In this document: in pieces, positions 10,342-18,055 of the stretch
Position numbering within the stretch: position 1 is the stretch's first letter
Layout of the letters: every line of letters begins with the position of its first letter
Assembly (NCBI GenBank): GCA_015852425.1
Contig: JAAAIG010000521.1
Span: 9,503 to 27,557, forward strand
DNA from: Gryganskiella cystojenkinii
Lineage: Eukaryota; Mortierellomycota; Mortierellomycetes; Mortierellales; Mortierellaceae
Direction of reading: 5' to 3'
Length of the DNA: 18,055 nucleotides
Made by a program: the position numbers and the translations under genes
Notes under the pieces: model-generated
Told to the model about the DNA's origin: nothing
The model's input: the letters and a program-made list of their open reading frames with translations, nothing else
The model's database searches: none

Positions 10342-10495
10342 GAATCGTACAGCCTTTTTATCGCCTCGCTCTCCACCGCAACAAGATCAAGCTTTTTACT
10401 TCTCTGCAACGAAACGCGTCCTTCCCTTCGCTTTCATCTCTTTTCGGTCCGGTACCACTCTTTCCTTTCATCCCTTTTTTTGTGCGCACAAAATC

Positions 10496-11944
10496 ATGGA
10501 TCTTCCCTCGATTCAAACATCGCCCTCCTTGTCTTACCGCGCACCCTCACCGAGATCATCAACATCACCTGTGCTCCCATCGTTGTCCCTGTCCCTGTCG
10601 TTGCAACATCGATCCTACTCCAGCTCTTCGCTTGCCTCGCTCTCTTCCTCAACCTCTTCATCAACATCGGACCGGCACCTGTCCCTTTCACCAGCTCCTC
10701 TGACCCCCTGTGATCGTGACCACCGCTCGGGCTCGGACGTGCACAGGCCAACCACGATGATGTTACCAAAACTGCCGATGTTGCCCCTGCCTAGCCCCCA
10801 TCAGTTCAGTATCAATAAGCATCAAACAACAGACCCTCACGATCACCACGCAAACAAAAAGGGACAACTCCCCTCCTTTTCTTCTTCTTCTCCTTCTTCA
10901 CCACGTCTTTCATCTCTTTCATCTCCTTCTCCTTCCCTCTCTTCTCGTCAGCGACACCATCCCTATCAAACCAGTTATTCATACCCACCAACACCCTCCA
11001 CTTCTTCCCCAAGAGTTTATCATTCCTCTTCCTCTTCAGAGAACCCTTACTCCTATCACAACTCACACCCTCACCATCACTACTCTGCCGGTGGTGACTA
11101 CTTTTATCCTCGACCTTCGTACAGCCATTCCCAACAGTTTGCGACACCCAAAGAGGAGGAACGAGAGCCTATTTCGCCTTCACAGCATCGTCTTCGAACC
11201 TCAAGTTCCCTCAACGACCTCAAGAGTAGCACAATGAACGACTCCTATCACAACTACCAGTTCTTCATGTCCCCGAAACAAGAGGATCGTGACCTGAGCT
11301 TTTTGCCATCCATCAAGCCCACAACAAACATGTCAACGACGGCTGCTCTGCCTCCAGCGCCTTACGGTGGTCCTTCCACTCCTCGTGATTATCACCACGA
11401 TAGCAACAACACCCATTGCAGCATCAGCAACACCATCGATATGGAAGTCGACGATGATGAGGAAGAAGACGACGAATCGGATGATGATGAGCGTTCGTCT
11501 GCTTCCTTGATGTCCTCGTCCCGATCCCGATCTGTTTCCTTGGCTCTCGGCAACATGTCTGAGGCCTCTGCCTCGATGACTTCTTTGATGTCGGCAGCCT
11601 CCTCGGACTCGATGTACTCTGGTTCCTCACCTTCACCCACGCCCGTCCCGACCTCGACCACGAATCAGTTGTTGATGTGTCCAGTCTGCAGTCGGGCCTT
11701 CAAGCCAAGCAAGAACCAGAACTGCAATCTGCGTCGTCATCTCAAGAACGTCCACAACATGTCCCCAACGATGCACCCTCGCAAGTGCAAGTGGGACTCC
11801 CTTCCTGACGGTCGAGTCAAGGACGACAAGGACCGCAAGGAACGGACTCGAAAGTCGAAGCGGATCTGGGCACAAAAGTTCCGTCAAAGACGCAAGGTCG
11901 AAGAGGCCGCTGTGGTCTTGAGCATGCTCAGCCAGGCTATGTAA
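10496..11944 (+). CDS. Single C2H2 zinc-finger protein, serine-rich (putative transcription factor)
   Basis: An intronless frame of 482 aa. Residues 1 to about 310 are low complexity (Ser, Pro, His, Thr), with an acidic patch MEVDDDEEEDDESDDDE from residue 316 and further serine-rich sequence. One zinc finger follows, with C395, C398, H415 and H420: CPVC, F402, L412, RRH, then LKNVH. Its spacing is C-x2-C-x16-H-x4-H, four residues longer between F and L than the standard finger, with an extra Cys at 410. After it comes a strongly basic tail (about 440-470, with RKERTRKSKR) that could bind DNA or be a nuclear signal. It is probably a nuclear DNA-binding regulator; its targets cannot be read from sequence. 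The start ATG has A at -3 and G at +4 and is the first ATG after the 5' UTR intron is removed. The acidic patch may act as an activation region (inference). Confidence 0.88.
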   Translation: MDLPSIQTSPSLSYRAPSPRSSTSPVLPSLSLSLSLQHRSYSSSSLASLSSSTSSSTSDRHLSLSPAPLTPCDRDHRSGSDVHRPTTMMLPKLPMLPLPSPHQFSINKHQTTDPHDHHANKKGQLPSFSSSSPSSPRLSSLSSPSPSLSSRQRHHPYQTSYSYPPTPSTSSPRVYHSSSSSENPYSYHNSHPHHHYSAGGDYFYPRPSYSHSQQFATPKEEEREPISPSQHRLRTSSSLNDLKSSTMNDSYHNYQFFMSPKQEDRDLSFLPSIKPTTNMSTTAALPPAPYGGPSTPRDYHHDSNNTHCSISNTIDMEVDDDEEEDDESDDDERSSASLMSSSRSRSVSLALGNMSEASASMTSLMSAASSDSMYSGSSPSPTPVPTSTTNQLLMCPVCSRAFKPSKNQNCNLRRHLKNVHNMSPTMHPRKCKWDSLPDGRVKDDKDRKERTRKSKRIWAQKFRQRRKVEEAAVVLSMLSQAM

Positions 11945-12923
11945 TGATGGAGGAGTTCCCATCGCCCTTCCCACTTCCCGCTCAAGCAAAAAAAAAGGGC
12001 CGAACAACTCCCCCAAGGAATGATGGATGATGTTCGATGGGGGATTGTTTGTCTTTGCAGCGGTATCACAAAAAAAGAGTCTTTGCTTTGCCTCCCAGTC
12101 CTTTTTGCAGTCAATGCCCACAGCCCCTTTTTTTATTCTTTTTTTTTACCCCTTCGCTTCTTCCCGCTTTTGTTTGAAAATACTCTTTCATTTGTTTTCC
12201 AGTTCTCTGTCTTTTGTTTCGACTTGACCCCTCTTGAGCACAAAAACAGAGAGAGGAGAAGGAATCTATTTGTCTGCATGGTGTAACCATTATTTTAACA
12301 AAAGAACCGGGAAGAAGTTGCTTCCATATCGATTCGTTTAATTGTTTTCCACTTGTGCGCTTGTTATCCATTCTTTCTGGGAAAGAAGAACAATGATCGC
12401 ATCTTTTATTCTTTTTCTTTTCATCTTGGCAGGCTCTTCTTCTCCTCCTCTCCAACAAGTATTCTTTTTCTTTACCTCCTCCTCCCTTCAACTTGTACCA
12501 TAACATACTTTTTTTCTTATTACAAACCTGTCTCCCCTTGTATTTTTTTTGCGCTGTACATACTCCAACTTTTCCTTGCATTCACTAGTTTCTAGTCTAG
12601 TCGTTAAAACCCTAATAACAAAAAACCAACAACTTTTTGCAACCAGAAAAACTCATTTTTTGACTTGGTCGAAACCTGTCGGGAGAAGCATCGGACTAAT
12701 TAAGGGTTTAATTTTTGTGACTGTGTTTATCTTCCTTGTCGCTTCCTTCTTCAGGGCCAACAGATCAATGCATGCTGTAGCGCCTGGTCAATTTCGGTTT
12801 CCTTTCTCTTTCATTACCTTCACTCGCCTCTTCAAGCCTCGGTCACCGTCTTCGTCTTCGTCTCATCCGTGCTCTTTGCTCTTAATCTTCTTGCCCCTCC
12901 TCCACATATATACACATTGAGCG
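11945..12923 (+). other. Spacer: zinc-finger 3' region and uL14m promoter/leader
   Basis: No gene was recognised in these 979 bp. The first part should contain the 3' UTR of the zinc-finger gene. The rest is T- and pyrimidine-rich with long T runs; a C/T-rich leader at about 12790-12905 runs into the uL14m start. ATGs at 12769 and 12773 suggest that the uL14m transcript starts downstream of them. Confidence 0.5.
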
Positions 12924-13875
12924 ATGCTGCAACTCAAGTCGATTCTCAACGTCATTGACAACTCGGGCGCTGTCTGGGCTGAATGCATCCGAGTCCTCCA
13001 TGGTGGTCAATATGCCAGGATAGGTACTACTTTCGTCCTGGCTAATTGTTCAATGCAGGGAGTTCCCTACGTTTTCGGGAAATGGAAGCAAGCAGCGGAG
13101 AAGGCTTTTCTTGGTCTATCGAACGACGCACAGATTCATTCATTGAATGAATGACTTCGGCCAGAGATCAGAGAGCAAAAACAGCGAACAAGAATACAGT
13201 GGAGGAGAGCCAACAGTGAATGAGTTTCCCTTCGGAATTAATTCAGAAGCGGCCGCAATCTGCAAGGTCTCCATCGACAATCAGCAATGTAGAAGAGATT
13301 GATCATGAGACAGAAACCATTGAGCAAAGATGGCAGCACATTTAACCTTTTTGGGAGTCTGATCGGGAATCGACAAAAGGCAGGACAGGGAACGAGTCAC
13401 ACTCCTAAAAGATCAGGGGAGCAAAGCGCATACGAAATCAGGAAGGGAGGCCAACATTTGATGGCGATCCAGGCGCTCCATGATAAAACAACTCAGCACA
13501 CAGCAATACTCTTCCACGCAGACTTTCTCACTTGAAAGATTTCGACCGAAAACTAACTCGAGGATCGCTGCTCTTCTCGAACTTATAGGCGATGAGATCG
13601 TCGTCGTCGTGAACAAGGCCAAGGCCAACGCCGTCGCTTCCGCTTCCGGTATCCCTAAAGTCAAGAAGGGTGATGTCCGTCATGCGCTTGTCGTCCGTGC
13701 CCGCAAGGAGACGCTCCGCCCTGATGGTCGTTATGTTCGCTTTGATGATAACGCTTGTGTCTTGTTGAACAAGCAAGGCGAGCCCCTTGGAACCCGTGTC
13801 CTCGGTGTCGTGTCTGGAGAGCTCAGGCAAAAGAGGTGGATGAAGCTCTTGAGTTTGGCTCCCAAGGTCATTTAA
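12924..13875 (+). CDS. MRPL38: Mitochondrial large-subunit ribosomal protein uL14m
   Basis: This is a component of the mitochondrial ribosome large subunit, at the subunit interface. Exons 12924-13023 and 13589-13875 encode 128 aa. The intron (565 nt, phase 1) has donor GTACTA, a branch-like ACTAAC about 35 nt before the acceptor, and acceptor CTTATAG; joining gives [17 protein letters not shown], the expected L14 core. The L14 signature is complete at residues 66-92 (ALVV...DG...F..N..VL). The N-terminus [16 protein letters not shown] resembles bacterial L14 and yeast Mrpl38, unlike cytosolic uL14. No cleavable presequence is evident, as in yeast. The start is fixed by an in-frame TGA at 12918-12920. 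The gene converges on URC4 and is a housekeeping neighbour with no obvious part in nitrogen metabolism. Confidence 0.95.
13024..13588 (+). other. uL14m intron, 565 nt
   Basis: This long intron follows a 100-nt first exon. Open frames inside it resemble no protein. I looked for a box C/D snoRNA, since ribosomal-protein introns often host them, and found no convincing pair of C and D boxes with a closing stem. A short alternative acceptor at 13058 would not keep the conserved L14 sequence. Confidence 0.85.
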
Positions 13876-14213
13876 GCTTCTCATCTTTTTTCTTATTACA
13901 GCACATAGACTTCTATTCTTTTCTCAAGGTTAATTTGTGCCCTTTCACTTCTTCCTCCCTCTCTCTCTCTCTCTTCCTGTTTGATATCCATTAAAGCATT
14001 TTTATTCATTATACAATCTGGGTGTTCCTTTTGACTACAATTCGACCGATATGGCAGTGATTTAGGTTCGGCGTGGTTAAAAGTCTTGTTGCTCGGAATA
14101 TCGGCAAGACGAGAGAAACAAGAAGGGAAATAAAATTGCCAGACTCAATTCAAGATGAAAAGTTAGCAATGAGGGTCAATAAGAAAATATAGAAAAATAG
14201 TCTATGACCCTGT
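13876..14213. other. Convergent 3' spacer between uL14m and URC4, with crossing poly(A) signals
   Basis: These 338 bp lie between the stop codons. AATAAA on the plus strand is at 14129-14134 (about 250 nt after the uL14m stop), and AATAAA on the minus strand is at 14006-14001 (about 210 nt after the URC4 stop). If both are used, the two 3' UTRs overlap by more than 100 nt. A (CT)8 repeat lies at 13959-13974. Confidence 0.4.
13959..13974. repeat. (CT)8 microsatellite
   Basis: Eight perfect CT units lie in the 3' flank of uL14m. Confidence 0.95.
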
Positions 14214-16944
14214 CTAGAACAAAGTGCCATCGCTAAGAATCGCAATTGGTGGTCCCTTGGTGTTGGGTCGTGATACTGCGGCAAGCTCTCGTCCAGCCTA
14301 AATGAAGACAAAATGATCGACAAAAAGGAAGTTAATATTCAGTGGATCCAAGAGTCTTGAATAGATAAATAAGTTAGGCAGAGAGAAAGTACGTACATTC
14401 CATGTACCCCCCTGAAGAACCTGAGCCAAGGTCAACTGAGGCAGGTTGAGTAATTCGCGGACTTTGACAGCGACACGATCCAGGGTAGCGACTGTCATGG
14501 CACGCCACTCAATGATGACTGGGTCGCTAGGTTCAAACGTAGGAACGACCTCGACTGCTGGTTGACCGGGTTTGAGCGCATTATGCTTGTAGTTTGCCAG
14601 TCCACGCTCCTCTTCTTTGGGCTTTAAGGACATGAATCCGATGTCGACCAGCAGACCACCTACATCATAAACAAACCATTACCTGGAAGGTTAATAAAGC
14701 TCAAAGATATCGTCATTTCGATGGATGGATCCAGTTGGGTTTTCTTACCGTTGCGGTATTCGGGGAGACCGGTCAAGAGGTGCGAGTGTTCCCATTCAAT
14801 GTTCAACAGGTTCTCCAGGGGCTCCATGATCGAGTAAGTCATCCACTGTGAGAGCTTATGGAAGGCAACAAAATGATCCGTCGAGTCTGCGGGTTGGCCA
14901 GGCGTCTCGAGTGAATCACAGGGCCAGACATCACCCAAGGACACTCCATTGAAGGCCGTGCGTGATGGAGGCCAGACCTCAGCAAAACCATCGATGATCA
15001 CCTTAAAGAGAGACTCGGTCCGGACCACGTACTTGTCCTTGCGACGAGGGCGATCCGAACCCTCCTTGAACAAATAATCTAATTATATCATTTTGGTGGC
15101 GTTTTGAGGAAGATGAAGAAAACGAGAATCAATTTTTGCCGTTTGATCATAGATTGAGAAAAAGGGACTTCCCTACAAGAAGAAGACCCTTTTGCAATCC
15201 TGGACTAAACGAGCGAATGAGTCGACAACCTACCAACCATGTTTCCAGGACGAAGAGGCTAAGGGGCATCACCATTAGAAAGCGTTCAGTTAGGATGGTT
15301 GCCTCAAAGATAACCTCAGTTCACGAGCAACACCAGGATCAGGAGAGGACACACAGTATCGAAAAGTCATGTACTCCTTTTTCGCAGTATTTTGTTTTCA
15401 CTCACAGCGTTCTCTTTCTCCGTGCTAGCAAAGTACTCTGGGTGCAACTTGAGGGACTCCCCCAGACGCTTGAGCAACTCCCATCGACCTTCCAAACCCA
15501 ACAAAGGGTTCTTGTTTTCGTCTACTTGGAATCCTTCGCGCAGGCTCTCGAGTGGTAGGTTGCACAGACCATCAGCTAAAGAGAAAGAAATGGGGACACA
15601 AAGTCAGAAAATATTACATCATGCTTTTTTCATGTCGCGCCGAAGAGAAGGTCCCAACAAACAAACTCCTGCCCCTCTTTTGTGAATAATAAATATCCAC
15701 ACAACCACCGACTAAAAGAACACAGTGTCGACGATGTAAGAGGATCGTCATCGCCATTGGGCCTTTGGGTATTGCAGTGGAGTACAAGAAGGAAGAAAAG
15801 AAGGGGGTAAAGTAAAGAAAAGGGATCCAGTTTGTTACACAGCAGCAATGTTTTTCCTTGTCTCCTGGGCTGTCTTTTGTGAACAGAGACGATCAGCTCA
15901 AAACCACTTCCAGCAATTGAACTCCCGTGCCCCAGACCATTGACAAATTCATCAGCTGGGTTATCGTCCGTCAACCCGGATCAGATCAAGGAGGTAAGAA
16001 AATAAAAATAAAAACAAGGGACGGAACGACGGGAACATATCAAGAATCGAAGCAAGTAGGATGGAAAATGGGGGGGGCTGGCCACTTTCACCCAGGGGGT
16101 GAGGAAGAGGGGTGGGGAACTCTTGCAGTCAGGCACAGGCCCATTGGACAAAAGACGTATCAACAAATGAGAAAGCGATTTGAAAGACGTTGCATATTTG
16201 CCAGGCATTGAACAAATTGGGTCCGTCGCTGGCATCATGACCTTTTTTTTTTTGTTTCCTCACACGATTGAGAAGGACGGAGAAACGCCCATCGTTGGTC
16301 CAATAAATGACCACAAGGTCCAAAAAAAATTGAAGTGTAACGGAAAAAAAAAAGAACGACGTGATTGAGCGACAAAAAGAATTTTCCCCAAGATTTGTGT
16401 GATCATGCAGATTTTTTTTTAAATTATTACCATCAACCTGGTGGCTGCGATGAATGTCGCTCGAGAAGCGACCCTCCTTGAACATGGACAACGAAGCGAG
16501 CGCAAGACCTTCGGATCGAGAGTAAGAACGAGCCATCTTTTGTCGAATATTATCCGGTTTAACTTCAAACGTCCATCGGTCGCCAGCACCTGCATCCAAC
16601 AGGACCGAGACCACAATCAGATCGACCAAACGACGGACCACCTCCATTTGATCGCAACGACCCTTCCAAGTCTCGACCAATTGAGCGATCCTGTCCTGAG
16701 AACCGACCTCAAAGTGACGAAGACGGGTATGTGGCGGAATCTTGCCAATGTCCTGGGGTTCATAATCACGTTTGATCAACGAGACCACAAACTTGGCCAC
16801 GTCATTCAGCTTTGTGAAATCGACATCGAAATGCTTGAGTTGATTCTCTTCTGCCTTGGCATAGACGAGTTCGGAGCGTTCACGGACCGCGGGGAGCGAT
16901 TTCAAATAGGAGATCTTCTCGGCGGTAGAGGGCGAGGGAGACAT
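14214..16944 (-). CDS. URC4: URC4/Urg3 uracil catabolism protein (DUF1688)
   Basis: This family is required in the fungal URC route of uracil degradation, which yields urea; its exact reaction is not settled. Minus-strand exons are 16944-16431, 15575-15406, 15258-15234, 15078-14749, 14659-14397 and 14297-14214, giving 461 aa, near the length of fungal relatives. Family landmarks appear in order: YLKSLPAVRER (13-23), IPPHTRLRHFEVG (69-81), LLDAGAGDRW (115-124), RSEGLALASLSMF (143-155), QVDADGL, GLEGRWELLKRLG, RPGNMVDYL (231-239), LGDVW (284-288), FHKLSQWMTYS (309-319), YRNGGLLVD and the terminal SDGTLF. Introns are 855, 147, 155, 89 and 99 nt. The third exon is only 25 nt. The open frame continues upstream to 17112 but contains no further ATG, so 16944 (A at -3) is the start. 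The protein looks soluble. Confidence 0.96.
15234..15258 (-). other. URC4: 25-nt microexon of URC4 (exon 3)
   Basis: The acceptor CCCCTTAG and donor GTAGGT enclose 25 nt coding PLRPGNMV plus one base of the next Asp codon. The family-conserved RPGxxxDYL motif is completed across the following intron (NMV-D-YLF). Without it the reading frame shifts and the motif is lost. Confidence 0.85.
15576..16430 (-). other. URC4 intron 1, 855 nt
   Basis: The donor is GATG|GTAATA and the acceptor TTCTCTTTAG. Joining the exons gives QVDADGLCNLP, matching the family without a gap, so no coding exon is missing. The intron holds T/A runs, a G7 run near 16070 and a 115-codon open stretch (15974-15630, minus) that begins without ATG and resembles nothing known. 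Confidence 0.88.
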
Positions 16945-17690
16945 GGTTGGGAGAGTAAAGGTGAATAAAACCTTGGTTGATTGGGTGTAGAACCTCGGCG
17001 CGCGAGAAATAAATGACTTGGTGGTGGGCGGAGAGACAAGAGAGAGAGGAGGGGTATCCGAGGGAATAATCCGGATGAGAAACCGAGAGGGAGAGAGAGA
17101 GAGAGAAAACAAGTGTGCTGTTGTATCGGTAAGAAGTACAGAGAGGATGAAGTGAAGAAAAAGAAGGAAAGGAAAACGAAAGAGAAGAAAAGAGAAGAAA
17201 AAAATAGTTATGTAGCCTCGTGATTCAAATGAAAGATTTCGAGGCGTTGCGTTTTTGATGGGTTCAAAAGGGGGTTGGATGGATTGTGATTAATTTGCAG
17301 TGGTTTTGTTTTCTTTTTTCTGTTGCTATGCAAGTAATGTTGGCTTTCAAGGGGGAAGGATGCGTTTCTTTTTTATTTCTTTGTCGCGATGAGCAATAGA
17401 CCTAAATGACTTTTCGTTGCACCTCGACAACATAACGCAATGGAGGTGCTCATCGATGCTGATATTGTCGACGGTGTTGAGAGGGAGAAAAGGGAGGGGT
17501 TCTGGTCACGAAAGAGGGGAAAAAATGAGATGCGAAGTCAAAACTAGCACACCGCCGTTCTTTGGGTGCACAGTCGAGATCGAGATCAAGCTACATTTTT
17601 TTGTTCGTGGGAAGCTGGTCGACAACAGCAGTCTCCTTGTCCCCTCTCCCGCCTTCTGTGGTCGTCATCATCATCGTCTCCATCTTCCCT
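16945..17690 (-). promoter_or_regulatory. URC4 upstream region
   Basis: On the minus strand this begins as a C/T-rich leader; a minus-strand CCAAT lies at 16984-16980, probably too close to the ATG to act as a distal element. From about 17150 the sequence is mixed, with A/G-rich runs near 17156-17205 and no recognisable gene. No full-consensus GATA sites were seen in 16945-17400. Confidence 0.4.
17091..17106. repeat. (GA)8 microsatellite
   Basis: Eight perfect GA units lie in the URC4 5' flank, reading as (TC)8 on the coding strand, about 150 bp before the start codon. Confidence 0.95.
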
Positions 17691-17695
17691 TTCCT

Positions 17696-17842
17696 ATTCC
17701 CCACGTATTCCCCACGTAGGCAACCAATGATGGCCGCTCGCTCATTTACCCCCGTTTTCGGCTCTCCCTATTCCTGGTTCCCTAGCTTGGTCCTTCCAGC
17801 TAGGCTTTGTTCTGGCCCCAGAGTCCAGATGTACTATAAATA
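17696..17842 (+). promoter_or_regulatory. Candidate promoter for a gene beyond the right edge
   Basis: Four elements occur in order on the plus strand: a perfect tandem duplication of ATTCCCCACGT (17696-17706 and 17707-17717), a CCAAT box (17724-17728), a dyad CCTAGCT-N10-AGCTAGG (17781-17787 and 17798-17804), and a TATA box TATAAATA (17835-17842). The spacing of CCAAT about 110 bp before TATA is typical of a core promoter. The orientation points right, out of the window. Confidence 0.45.
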
Positions 17843-17905
17843 AAAACTGACAGTGAGGAAAAGAAAACAGCTCATAGCCCTTAGCCTTCGCATTGTCAAA
17901 ACTCG

Positions 17906-18055
17906 ATGGAGAACCACCAAACGACTCCCTCTCTTGTTCATTTAACTTGCACTCTGCTTCATGCAGCTTATTGTTTCTCCTTGATGTCCCTTCTTTCTGC
18001 AAGGTCGTCCCCTTCATCTTTCTTTATTTCCTATAATCTCTCCCACTCTCTCTCT
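17906..18055 (+). other. Open frame from ATG running off the right edge, or leader of an off-window gene
   Basis: ATG 17906 lies about 70 bp after the TATA box and opens a frame (MENHQTTPSLVHLTCTLLHA...) with no stop in the remaining 50 codons. The sequence is C/T-rich and ends in a (CT)n run, so it may equally be a 5' leader. No protein family is recognised. Confidence 0.2.

Noticed and set aside
13058..13160. Alternative uL14m acceptor at 13058 creating a 35-nt intron
   Set aside because: The resulting translation loses the conserved [12 protein letters not shown] segment that the 13588 acceptor restores.
15630..15974. 115-codon sense open stretch inside URC4 intron 1, considered as an extra exon or nested gene
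   Set aside because: It begins without ATG, resembles no family, and inserting it would break the conserved QVDADGL motif.
16945..17112. N-terminal extension of URC4 that looks like a mitochondrial presequence (Arg/Ser-rich)
   Set aside because: It opens with TTG and contains no ATG before the conserved start; its composition follows from the C/T-rich leader.
1..18055. CRISPR arrays, prophage, bacterial operons, transposase genes and rRNA genes
   Set aside because: No regularly spaced repeats, transposase or integrase motifs, or rRNA-like sequence were seen; spliced genes identify the DNA as eukaryotic.

Overview
The window is nuclear DNA from a filamentous fungus. It holds five protein genes on both strands, four of them split by GT-AG introns, with standard-code translations, pyrimidine-rich leaders and many A/T homopolymer runs in non-coding DNA. 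The protein types (plant-like single-chain urease, a URC4/Urg3-type uracil catabolism protein, a bacterial-type mitochondrial L14, a serine-rich C2H2 protein) and the loose spacing suggest an early-diverging fungus, perhaps Mortierella-like. That placement is an impression, not shown by the sequence.

Layout from left to right: (1) 1-647, promoter and pyrimidine-rich leader. (2) 648-4422 (+), complete urease in five exons, 847 aa, all nickel-site and catalytic residues present; its 912-nt first intron carries a tight cluster of GATA motifs. (3) 4576-5910 (-), a dienelactone-hydrolase-family enzyme in four exons, 263 aa, convergent with urease. (4) 5911 to about 9911, four kilobases without a recognisable gene, containing a GC-rich hairpin-rich island (6040-6310), simple repeats and pyrimidine tracts. 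(5) 10496-11944 (+), an intronless 482-aa reading frame for a C2H2 zinc-finger protein, with a 5' UTR intron. (6) 12924-13875 (+), mitochondrial ribosomal protein uL14m in two exons. (7) 14214-16944 (-), URC4/Urg3 (DUF1688) in six exons including a 25-nt microexon, convergent with uL14m. (8) 16945-18055, the URC4 upstream region and a promoter-like block facing off the right edge.

The most interesting link is functional. URC4 belongs to the fungal URC route of uracil breakdown, which releases urea, and urease splits urea to ammonia and carbonic acid. They lie about 10 kb apart with a candidate transcription factor and a small hydrolase between them. Known GATA-factor control of fungal nitrogen genes fits the GATA cluster in the urease intron. 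A housekeeping mitoribosomal gene also lies between, so a nitrogen-salvage cluster remains a hypothesis. All splice sites were read by eye from GT/AG signals and family conservation; no RNA data were available.
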